This document shows, piece after piece, positions 1 to 5,452 of a stretch of DNA of 5,452 nt. A program made the position numbers and the translations under genes. Within the stretch, counting starts at the first letter, position 1; each line of letters opens with the position of its first letter. Origin of the DNA: an uncultured Lysobacteraceae bacterium (GTDB taxonomy: Bacteria; Pseudomonadota; Gammaproteobacteria; Xanthomonadales; Rhodanobacteraceae). The notes under the pieces are model-generated. The model was given only the letters and a program-made list of their open reading frames with translations. It was not told where the DNA came from and searched no databases. The stretch spans positions 1-5,452 of the forward strand of contig CAMLLF010000314.1 of assembly GCA_946480705.1 (NCBI GenBank), read 5' to 3'.

Positions 1-685
1 ACAGCTCGAAGCCGAATTCGCGTTTTCGATCGATCGCCTCGCCGTCGACGGCTTCGGCGAGATCATCGGGATCGAAATCGCGAAAAGCGTCACGAAATGC
101 AGGACTCGTGATCGGGTGTCCAAACAGCGAGACGATGTCGGCCGGAGACGGATAGTGCGTCTTTTCCGGCGGCGCAGAACCGTCCGTCGGCAGGATGCCC
201 AGGCTGATGTCGAAAATGCCGGGCTCTTCGCGCACGTTCATATCGCCGGGTTGATAGGTCACGCGCACATGATGGTCGGGCAGCCACCAGGCGTCGCGCT
301 TGTACGCATGCAGGCGATCCGCATGCCCAAGTGCCGCCATCTTCGACCGCACCTCTTCGCGCGTGTCGCTCCAGGCCAGTCCGAACGGCATCGGTCCGTC
401 ATAGCCGAGCATGTCGCCAGGAATACCTGACGTCAGCGCGACATTGCGAAACACGAGTTCGTCGCCGCGCCCATGCAGGCGCGTCGGCATGTTTTCCCAG
501 TAGTTGCGCTCGGTGAAACAGAGCAGCATGCCGCGCGTGCTGATTTTCAGAATGGCATCGTACGGACTGCGCGGCGGATCGGCGAGTTTCGGACGGCGCT
601 TGACACCGAGCGCGACGAACATCGCCTCCACCGCTGGATCGGTGGACAGCCGGCCGAACAATCGCGCGACGTTCTGTATATCCAC
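1..685 (-). CDS. putative immunity protein, tandem-domain paralogue (3' end outside window)
   Basis: The reading frame is open for 228 codons and runs off the left edge, so the C-terminus is missing. I chose the GTG at 683-685 because GGAG (691-694) lies 5 bases upstream; the frame extends back only to the TAA of the preceding gene. No signal peptide or membrane segment is visible, so it is probably cytoplasmic. Residues 51-164 match the neighbouring 158-residue protein in motif order and spacing: RG (51-52), P100-x-G102-x5-T108-R109, a W/H patch (133-139) and a final L-G-I (162-164). The start and the later part look like repeats of one domain: LFG at 9-11 and 187-189, each followed at equal spacing by T, PA and F (15, 17-18, 23; 193, 195-196, 201). 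Its place behind a toxin and a related gene suggests a second immunity protein for the ERDHIPP toxin, or for a toxin since lost. The immunity role is inferred. Confidence 0.8.
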   Translation of the reverse strand, partial: MDIQNVARLFGRLSTDPAVEAMFVALGVKRRPKLADPPRSPYDAILKISTRGMLLCFTERNYWENMPTRLHGRGDELVFRNVALTSGIPGDMLGYDGPMPFGLAWSDTREEVRSKMAALGHADRLHAYKRDAWWLPDHHVRVTYQPGDMNVREEPGIFDISLGILPTDGSAPPEKTHYPSPADIVSLFGHPITSPAFRDAFRDFDPDDLAEAVDGEAIDRKREFGFEL

Positions 686-690
686 GATGA

Positions 691-694
691 CTCC
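691..694 (-). promoter_or_regulatory. ribosome binding site deciding a GTG start
   Basis: GGAG on the minus strand lies 5 bases before the GTG at 683-685. No ATG occurs between the TAA of the upstream gene (734-736) and this site, and the first in-frame ATG is 22 codons into the open frame. The GTG is therefore the best-supported start. Confidence 0.6.
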
Positions 695-733
695 GACTGC
701 ACCGGGCGACGCGCTGACGGGTCGCCGCTGCGA

Positions 734-1210
734 TTACTCAAGCGGCGCCTGCACGCCAACGGCCTTGATCGCGCCAGACTTGCGATCGAAGTTGACGCTG
801 ACGCGATGATCTTCCTTCTGCCAGAGCTCGACCATCGGATTGCTCGACGTCGGTGCACCAAGAAGCTTGGCCAGATCGGCGCGCGTCATGTCGAACGTGA
901 TTCCGTAGGGCAGCGCCCCCGCATAGCGGCCACCGCCGGCAGCGCCCGACATGAAGTAGAACTGGAACAGCACCCACGGACCTTCGCCGATGTCATGGAT
1001 CGGCGTGTTGCGACGCTTGCCTTCGTCGACGAAGTCGAGCTGGATACCGCGCGCCTCGTCCTCATACATCCGATGGCCGACCGTCTCCATCGGATTTTCC
1101 TGCAGGTCGGCTTCCGAAATGCCGATCGCGGTCAGCAGACGGCCGCCTTCGGAGCTGGTATGCGCCTTGTCGAGCGCTGCGATAAAAAGGGCGGGGTCAA
1201 TACTTGCCAT
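734..1210 (-). CDS. putative immunity protein for the ERDHIPP toxin
   Basis: The protein has 158 residues, starts with ATG at 1208-1210 and ends with TAA. AGGA (1218-1221) sits 7 bases upstream of the ATG. An in-frame ATG at 1250-1252 would lie inside the end of the toxin gene and lacks this site, so I prefer the shorter form. The gene begins 23 bases after the toxin stop, which is the usual place for a cognate immunity gene. The protein is small, acidic in parts and has no signal peptide or membrane helix, fitting a cytoplasmic inhibitor of a nuclease. Visible landmarks are RG (54-55), a glycine-rich segment (89-98), P101-x-G103-x5-T109-R110, W130, H135 and V-G-V (151-153). The same landmarks recur in the downstream gene, so the two are paralogues. 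I do not recognise a named family with certainty. The immunity role comes from context. Confidence 0.82.
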   Translation of the reverse strand: MASIDPALFIAALDKAHTSSEGGRLLTAIGISEADLQENPMETVGHRMYEDEARGIQLDFVDEGKRRNTPIHDIGEGPWVLFQFYFMSGAAGGGRYAGALPYGITFDMTRADLAKLLGAPTSSNPMVELWQKEDHRVSVNFDRKSGAIKAVGVQAPLE

Positions 1211-1233
1211 GACTTCATCCTGCTCAGCGGAAT

Positions 1234-2457
1234 TTAAAGAATGCCTTTCCACGGGTTCGTCGTGCGTTTTCCGGAGACGAAATCGTCGATTACGTTCTGC
1301 AAGAACTTGTCGTACTGCTGATTCGTGATCTTACCAATCTTTCCAGTCGCCTTTTGCAATGCGCCGAGGCATTTGTGGTGCTTGTCGCTTCGACGCATGT
1401 TCTCGCGATGCTGCCGGCTTTCTTCCCGCGCGATTCGTTGTAGATCGCCTGCCGCATTCTTGTTGTTCGGATTGCTGTTGGTCAGCCCTTCGCTGTGAAT
1501 GTCTTTCGGAATGCTGATAGTGAGCGCGTGGCGGCCGACGCGTTCGGCCAGCGCCTTTCGTTCGGCTGCGGAGAGGGCGAGACCCTGCTTGTTCGCGAGC
1601 TGAAACGCGCGCTCGGACAACGCTGCCTGCGGCGGAATGTGATCGCGCTCCATGCCGGCGCTCTCCGCGTCGAACTTCTGAAGCTCGCCGTACTTGCCCA
1701 TCTGGCCACAATCGAGCTTTTTCTTTCCCTTGACCTTTCCGCCGGAATTGTTCTTGCCCGCAGCCGCGGCGGCTTCGTCACTCTGCTTCGCCGCCGCTTC
1801 CGCGGCTTCGTCACTCTGCTTGGCGACGACTTCCGCAGCGTCATCGGTTTTCTTCGCGGCCTGCTCAACGACTTCGTTGCCCACCTTGCGGCCGTATTTC
1901 GCCGCAGTGGCGGCCTGACCGCCGGTCGGGATCATCGCTGCAAGATCCATCGCCGCGCTGACGTAGTCGCCTTCGAGCGCGTAGATCCCCGCGCCGATCA
2001 GATTCGCAGGTTCGCCGACGACGGGAATCATGCCCACGACATCCAGCACGCCATGCGTGACGGCGCTGCCCCAGCTCTTCCACCAACCCTTTTCCTCCTG
2101 GCCTTCGGGCGCCTTCGGTGTCGGCGCGCTCGTACTGCCGCTGAGATTCGGACTGGTTTGCGGGACGATGATGCCTTGCGTATTTGCAATCGGGCCCGGC
2201 TTGCGCTGGTTGTTCGGCTTTACGCGACCGGTCTTGGGGTTGTCCCACCAGTCGCCGGCATCAGCCTTTTCGAGCGCCTGCATGTCCGGCGTCCATTGAC
2301 CCGGCTGCCCGTTCGGAAACTGCTCGGTGCCCCACTGCAGAATCTGATTCGATCCGTCGAAATAGCCTTGGGCCGTGACGAGATTCGGCGTCTGGAAGTA
2401 TTGAAACGAATTCGGACCCAGTGAAGGCGTCGAATACCAGCCGGGCTGGAAGCTCAT
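1234..2457 (-). CDS. polymorphic toxin with pre-toxin core and ERDHIPP nuclease-like tip
   Basis: The protein has 407 residues and starts with ATG at 2455-2457; GGCGGAG (2467-2473) lies 9 bases upstream. Residues 1-76 form a cap rich in aromatic residues and Gln, unlike that of the other toxin. Residues 77-196 are the core shared with the second toxin: a Pro-rich linker (GRVKPN start), GWW at 124-126, then hydrophobic stretches around 132-162 and 169-186 that could insert in a membrane. Residues 197-245 are an Ala/Lys/Asp-rich, probably helical linker with a repeated KQSDEAA. The tip (about 249-407) begins with CGQMGKYGEL and carries ERDHIPP at 270-276, IPKDIH at 316-321 and an Asn-rich stretch (327-334). 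That pattern resembles His-Me/HNH nuclease tips of Rhs and PAAR effectors, with H273 and H321 as candidate catalytic or metal residues. Nuclease activity is inferred. The carrier gene just upstream is decayed. Two putative immunity genes follow. Confidence 0.9.
   Translation of the reverse strand: MSFQPGWYSTPSLGPNSFQYFQTPNLVTAQGYFDGSNQILQWGTEQFPNGQPGQWTPDMQALEKADAGDWWDNPKTGRVKPNNQRKPGPIANTQGIIVPQTSPNLSGSTSAPTPKAPEGQEEKGWWKSWGSAVTHGVLDVVGMIPVVGEPANLIGAGIYALEGDYVSAAMDLAAMIPTGGQAATAAKYGRKVGNEVVEQAAKKTDDAAEVVAKQSDEAAEAAAKQSDEAAAAAGKNNSGGKVKGKKKLDCGQMGKYGELQKFDAESAGMERDHIPPQAALSERAFQLANKQGLALSAAERKALAERVGRHALTISIPKDIHSEGLTNSNPNNKNAAGDLQRIAREESRQHRENMRRSDKHHKCLGALQKATGKIGKITNQQYDKFLQNVIDDFVSGKRTTNPWKGIL
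1769..1821 (-). repeat. two-copy tandem repeat in the toxin linker
   Basis: A 20-base word occurs exactly twice, at 1769-1788 and 1802-1821, giving a period of 33 bases or 11 codons. It encodes the repeated KQSDEAA in the Ala-rich linker of the ERDHIPP toxin. The exact DNA match points to a recent in-frame duplication. The other toxin lacks it, although its linker has a similar composition. Confidence 0.85.
1870..2229 (-). repeat. shared toxin core, copy 1 (direct repeat with 4668-5024)
   Basis: This stretch encodes residues 77-196 of the ERDHIPP toxin and is a diverged direct repeat of the core in the GHH toxin. By eye 105 of 119 aligned residues are identical, with one gap of one residue. 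The longest exact DNA match I found is 33 bases, 1954-1986 against 4752-4784. Similarity stops at both edges, so the cap and tip of each toxin come from different sources. Confidence 0.9.
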
Positions 2458-2500
2458 GGCAGTACACTCCGCCGCAGTACGCGCGACAACCGCAGAACGA

Positions 2501-2798
2501 TCACGGTCGCGCTCCCCATGGCCTCTTGAAACGCATCAATAACGCGCCGCGCGAACTGACGATCGTTCGCACGAACGCCGCGGCTCCGGGTGATGTTGCG
2601 GCGGATCGGTCCTTTGGTCTGCGCGGTGACGCCGTTATCCATCCCGGGCTGACCCGTGTCTACGTGGCTTTCATTGTGCAGATAGGTCTTTTGTCGATCG
2701 GCGAGGACTGCACGGTCATGCTCATCGCGCGCGCGATCGACCGGGGCGCGAGACAGCCTGTCCTGCGCCGGGTCGGGCAAGCGTCGGGCGCAGTACAC
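2501..2798 (-). pseudogene. decayed DUF4150 PAAR-like carrier
   Basis: The minus strand from 2798 to 2699 aligns without gaps to the intact carrier at 5452-5353, with 73 of 100 bases identical by eye. Compared with the intact gene, deletions of 13 bases (near 2698), 9 bases (near 2655) and 8 bases (around 2531-2547) follow. The first shifts the frame and brings a TAG at 2660-2662. Beyond it the other frame still reads YLHNES, QPGM, NIT and SR as in the intact gene. The third deletion restores the frame, but the normal stop has become TGG (2516-2518), so reading would continue to TGA at 2501-2503. Conserved pieces such as C-x-APD-x-C remain. An upstream part may also survive above 2798 but cannot be compared, because the intact copy is cut by the window edge. 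No functional spike-tip protein should be made from it. Confidence 0.85.
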
Positions 2799-3049
2799 GC
2801 GCGGCGGAACTTCCTGTTTCTTGCAGTCGTAGATTCCATGGCCCTGCCGCTGCCGCCGTCGTGGCTTGAGAGTCGTTGTCGCTGACGCCGCATGCCATCG
2901 CAACGCGTTGAAGAAAACTCCATGCAGAGACCGCGTACGGCCGCCGCCATGTTCGCTCGTCGAACCACTTGCCGCCCCGCCCATCGAATCGCGCCCTCGA
3001 ACGGCGGGCGGCGCAGAACCGGAACTACCGTCAAGCACGCCTGACTCCG
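2799..3049 (-). other. intergenic stretch with no supported gene
   Basis: Between the beta-propeller gene and the recognisable carrier remnant I see no intact gene, tRNA, insertion sequence or hairpin followed by a T-run. Part of it may be the worn N-terminal region of the decayed carrier. One reading frame gives a YDCKKQEVPP segment just ahead of the conserved part, but no family match can be claimed. I see no convincing promoter, so the downstream toxin is probably transcribed by read-through. Confidence 0.5.
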
Positions 3050-4042
3050 TCAGCTCTGCACATTGTCGGGATGCTCGATCCGGGACCAGTCCCGGCCGTC
3101 GAAACGGACGATGTCCGTGTAGCCGAAACTCCAGAGCATTCCGTCCCTGACGTCGAGCACGTTGCTGTCTTCGACCTCAGGTTCCAGGCCGGTCTTCACC
3201 CGGCGGACAATGCCGTCGTCGCTCAGCCTGAACACGCCTTTGTTCGATGCGAGAAAGACACTCCCGTCCAGGATCCCGATACTGCTGAAGGTCAGCACTT
3301 CGCTGCAGCTGCCGGCACGGACGAAGCCCGTCCTCGCGTTGCCGCGCATGAGGCAGCCGCCATATCCGCATACCCAGACCTCGTCGCGCGACACTGCGCG
3401 GACGCAATTCAGCGGCCGGGACGCGTCGGAATCGCATTCCGTCCATTCTGCGCCGTCGAAATGGAAAATTTCACCATTTCCACCGACCACATAGATGTCC
3501 GAAGCCGATACGCCGTCGATGTCGGCGAACTCTCTTCCTCCGATATCGAGGACCGCTGCGTCGATCACGGCTGACGGAACGACAGCGGGCTTCTGCAGCG
3601 ACTGCGCGATGGATTGCCATCCCCCTCCTCGACGGCAATACACCTGCCCACCCGAACCCGCCACGTAGAGTTCTCCTGCGATCGCGCGGATCACATTCAC
3701 ATAGCCGTAGATCGGTGGCTCCGCACGACGCACGCCGGCTCCGTCGATCTCCTCCATGCGTTTGCCGCCGACCCATATGAATTCGACGTCGCCCTGCCGC
3801 GACAGCGCGCAGTACTGGCGACCGGCTCCCTCGACGTTCGCCGCGACGCACATCGACACGACCGCGAAGTCGGCGAGATCGTGATGAACCCACGGCTGCG
3901 CACGATTCTGCTCGTCGAAGAAGAACAGGCGCGAGAACTCGGTTTCCTCATCGAGCGCATCCGGTTTTCCACCGACGTATATGTAGTCACGTTCTATGGC
4001 GCAACCGGCGAAAAAGGTTACCGGCTCCTTGCTGTCGCCCAT
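3050..4042 (-). CDS. beta-propeller-like repeat protein, putative immunity to the GHH toxin
   Basis: The protein has 330 residues, starts with ATG at 4040-4042 and ends with TGA. AGGAG (4051-4055) lies 8 bases upstream. A longer in-frame start at 4141 would overlap the toxin by more than 80 bases and is not preferred. The gene begins 16 bases after the toxin stop, the usual place for an immunity gene. The sequence is made of repeating blade-like units with the pattern hydrophobic strand, glycine turn, strand ending in F-D-G-x-x-W or similar. Examples are IYVGG (21-25), LYVAGSGG (125-132), IYVVGGNG (183-190) leading to HFDGAEW (194-200), VWVCGYGG (222-229), VFLASNKGVF (262-271) and a last unit ending RFDGRDW (313-319). 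This suggests a beta-propeller. There is no signal peptide, so it is probably cytoplasmic and binds the toxin there. The fold and the immunity role are inferred from pattern and position. Confidence 0.85.
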   Translation of the reverse strand: MGDSKEPVTFFAGCAIERDYIYVGGKPDALDEETEFSRLFFFDEQNRAQPWVHHDLADFAVVSMCVAANVEGAGRQYCALSRQGDVEFIWVGGKRMEEIDGAGVRRAEPPIYGYVNVIRAIAGELYVAGSGGQVYCRRGGGWQSIAQSLQKPAVVPSAVIDAAVLDIGGREFADIDGVSASDIYVVGGNGEIFHFDGAEWTECDSDASRPLNCVRAVSRDEVWVCGYGGCLMRGNARTGFVRAGSCSEVLTFSSIGILDGSVFLASNKGVFRLSDDGIVRRVKTGLEPEVEDSNVLDVRDGMLWSFGYTDIVRFDGRDWSRIEHPDNVQS

Positions 4043-4058
4043 GCGTATCGCTCCTGAG

Positions 4059-5126
4059 TTATCGACCAGGCCCGCCACTGGGCGTGGCACCCTTGCCAAG
4101 TTTCGTGATGTCGACCGGCAGTTTTCCGGAAGGGTCTGCACGGACGAGCGTGTCGATGTTCAGCCCTTTCGACTGATGGTAGGCACGCAGCTGCGCTTCC
4201 AGTGCCAGCGCATTGCAGCCGGTCACTTTCGACACGGACAGCGCGCCCGCCGCTTCGAGCACTCCCAGCGGCGCGCTGCCGATCGGCGAGCCCGCGAGCC
4301 CGGCGACACGCTCGATCGGATCGTAGATCGCATGAATCTTGCCGTGATCTTTCGATCGGCTCGCATTCTTTCCCTCGACGCAGATCACGAGACCTTCGTC
4401 TTCCGAAATGCCGCCGGGAATGCGTGCACTGCCGCGCGGCCCGACGCGAAACGCGCGGTCCGGAACCACGTGGTGACCGGTTTTCGGCGCACACGTATCG
4501 GGCTTGAAGGGCCGGAGCACGCAGCGGGGATCCCCCTTTACGTTGCCGCCGTCGTTCTTCTTCGGCGGCACTGCATCGTCCGCCTTCTTGCCTGCTGCAG
4601 CCGCATCGTCACTGCGCTTTGCGACGGCTTCGGCCACGTCGTCGGCCTTCTTCTCGACTTGCTGCAGAACTTCGCTGCCGACCTTGCGGCCGTATTTCGC
4701 CGCCGTTGCGGCCTGGCCGCCGGCAGGCCACATCGCGGCGAGATCAAGGCTCGCGCTGACGTAGTCGCCTTCGAGCGCGTAGATGCCGGCACCGATCAGA
4801 TTGGCAGGTTCGCCAACCACGGGAATCATGCCGACCACATCGAGCACGCCGTGCGTGACGGCGCTCCCCCAACTCCCCCACCAGCCTTTTTCTTCCTTGC
4901 CAGCAGGTGCCTGCGGCGTCGGCGCGCTGTTTCCGCCAGGATTGGGACTCGTCTGCGGAACGATGATTCCCTGCGTATTGCCGATGGGACCGGGCTTGCG
5001 CTGGGAATTCGGTTTTACGCGACCACAATCGGGAATGCAGATATTCAGCATCCCGGACGCGTCTTGGTACCCGATGATCCTGTCACCGTCGAGCACCAGC
5101 CTGGTCGCGCCTTCGAGTCCGCTCAT
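4059..5126 (-). CDS. polymorphic toxin with pre-toxin core and GHH-type nuclease tip
   Basis: The protein has 355 residues and starts with ATG at 5124-5126. The ATG lies 13 bases after the carrier stop. The nearest Shine-Dalgarno-like sequence (AGGA, 5138-5141) is 11 bases away, so translation may be coupled to the carrier. Residues 1-34 are a short cap unlike that of the other toxin. Residues 35-153 are the shared core, with GWW at 81-83 and hydrophobic segments around 89-119 and 127-143. An Ala/Asp/Lys-rich linker follows to about 200. The tip carries TGHHVVP at 216-222, then EDEGLVICVEGKN (242-254) and KDHGKIH (259-265). A GHH, a later Asn and a final His fit the GHH signature (Tox-GHH2-like) of the HNH/endonuclease VII class. 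Pseudomonas aeruginosa Tse7 is a known T6SS DNase of that kind. H218, H219, N254, H261 and H265 are candidate active-site residues. DNase activity is inferred from the motif. Confidence 0.92.
   Translation of the reverse strand: MSGLEGATRLVLDGDRIIGYQDASGMLNICIPDCGRVKPNSQRKPGPIGNTQGIIVPQTSPNPGGNSAPTPQAPAGKEEKGWWGSWGSAVTHGVLDVVGMIPVVGEPANLIGAGIYALEGDYVSASLDLAAMWPAGGQAATAAKYGRKVGSEVLQQVEKKADDVAEAVAKRSDDAAAAGKKADDAVPPKKNDGGNVKGDPRCVLRPFKPDTCAPKTGHHVVPDRAFRVGPRGSARIPGGISEDEGLVICVEGKNASRSKDHGKIHAIYDPIERVAGLAGSPIGSAPLGVLEAAGALSVSKVTGCNALALEAQLRAYHQSKGLNIDTLVRADPSGKLPVDITKLGKGATPSGGPGR
4668..5024 (-). repeat. shared toxin core, copy 2 (direct repeat with 1870-2229)
   Basis: This stretch encodes residues 35-153 of the GHH toxin and matches the core of the ERDHIPP toxin in the same orientation. 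The 33-base exact match at 4752-4784 is 2798 bases from its partner. Conservation is strongest across the hydrophobic VTHGVLDVVGM and IPVVGEPANL segments, and weakest in the Ser/Pro-rich linker before GWW. Confidence 0.9.
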
Positions 5127-5139
5127 GGTCGCGGCCGTC

Positions 5140-5452
5140 CTACGGCTTCTTGAAATTCATCCACACGGTGTCGCCCGTGCGCACGAGCTGACGACCGTTG
5201 ACGTAGACGCTGCGGCTCTTGGTGATGTTGTGGCTGATCAGTACGTTGGTCTGCGAAATGATGCCCTTGCCCATGCCGGGCTGGTCGCCCATCACTTTGT
5301 CGACGTAGCTTTCGTTGTGCAGATAGGCTTTCTTGCCGTTGAAGTACACGTTCGGCGAGCACTGCTTGCTCATGTTCATCGCATGCGTGATCGGGTACGG
5401 CACGGGATAACCGGTCTTGCCCGGCGTCAGGCAGATGTCGGGCGCAATACAC
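5140..5452 (-). CDS. DUF4150 PAAR-like spike-tip carrier (5' end outside window)
   Basis: The last 103 codons and the TAG (5140-5142) are present; the start lies beyond the right edge. An internal GTG at 5401-5403 is not the start, because conserved sequence (CIAPDICLTPGKTG) continues upstream of it in frame. The protein matches the DUF4150/PAAR-like pattern: P-D-x-C-x-T-P, then PVPYPITHAM, N-V-Y-x-N-G-K, a Gly-rich middle with QPGMGKG, and a closing V-N-G-R-Q-L-V-R-T-G-D-T-V segment. Proteins of this family are thought to cap the T6SS VgrG spike and load the toxin encoded next to them. The gene sits 13 bases ahead of the GHH toxin, as expected for a carrier and cargo pair. A decayed copy lies at 2501-2798. 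Confidence 0.9.
   Translation of the reverse strand, partial: CIAPDICLTPGKTGYPVPYPITHAMNMSKQCSPNVYFNGKKAYLHNESYVDKVMGDQPGMGKGIISQTNVLISHNITKSRSVYVNGRQLVRTGDTVWMNFKKP

Noticed and set aside
473..1237. A 254-codon open frame on the plus strand
   Set aside because: It lies opposite two minus-strand genes that share motifs with each other, have good ribosome binding sites and follow a toxin.
1495..2424. A 309-codon open frame on the plus strand
   Set aside because: It mirrors the ERDHIPP toxin and resembles the plus-strand shadow of the GHH toxin only because the cores are repeats.
2461..2489. A possible promoter just before the ERDHIPP toxin (TTGTCG, 17 bases, TGTACT on the minus strand)
   Set aside because: The match is partial, and the -10 element would lie within a few bases of the start codon and beyond the ribosome binding site, which cannot drive this gene normally.
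2454..3038. A 194-codon open frame on the minus strand ahead of the ERDHIPP toxin
   Set aside because: It carries the carrier-like reading only between the first and third deletions. Elsewhere it is out of frame with the intact carrier, so it is a remnant rather than a gene.
3041..3053. A small hairpin (ctgac-tcc-gtcag) at the end of the propeller gene, considered as a terminator
   Set aside because: The stem is only 5 base pairs and no T-run follows, so it is not a credible intrinsic terminator.
3996..5153. A 385-codon open frame on the plus strand, opposite the GHH toxin
   Set aside because: It is antisense to a gene with recognisable motifs. Its translation is Arg/Ala-rich without any domain, as expected from the third-position bias of GC-rich DNA.

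Overview
The window looks like part of a type VI secretion (T6SS) effector island of polymorphic toxins from a GC-rich proteobacterium. A member of the Burkholderiales is my best guess. That guess rests on composition and on the style of the genes (a DUF4150 PAAR-like carrier followed by pre-toxin proteins), not on a marker gene. Every gene I can support is on the minus strand, so transcription runs from position 5452 towards position 1. The genes are closely spaced and most have a clear Shine-Dalgarno sequence, which suggests one operon whose promoter lies outside the window.

Reading in the direction of transcription, the first module holds four things. A DUF4150 PAAR-like spike-tip carrier (5140-5452, N-terminus outside the window) comes first. 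A toxin follows (4059-5126) whose tip carries a GHH-type HNH/endonuclease VII motif. The third gene (3050-4042) encodes a protein with beta-propeller-like repeats and is the probable immunity protein. A 592-base stretch (2458-3049) then follows without an intact gene. It contains a decayed second copy of the DUF4150 carrier (2501-2798) with deletions of 13, 9 and 8 bases relative to the intact copy.

The second module has a toxin (1234-2457) with an ERDHIPP nuclease-like tip, then two related putative immunity genes (734-1210, and 1-685 running off the left end). The two immunity proteins share a P-x-G-x5-T-R motif and similar spacing around it. The last one appears to contain a duplicated domain.

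The two toxins share a core of about 119 residues, with 105 identical by eye, flanked by unrelated N-terminal caps and unrelated C-terminal tips. The shared core DNA forms direct repeats about 2.8 kb apart. Recombination between them would move the ERDHIPP tip and its immunity genes behind the live carrier and remove the GHH tip together with its own immunity gene. The architecture belongs to a known class (T6SS polymorphic toxins). The less familiar parts are the ERDHIPP tip, the propeller-type immunity candidate, the tandem immunity paralogues and the dead carrier beside an intact toxin.
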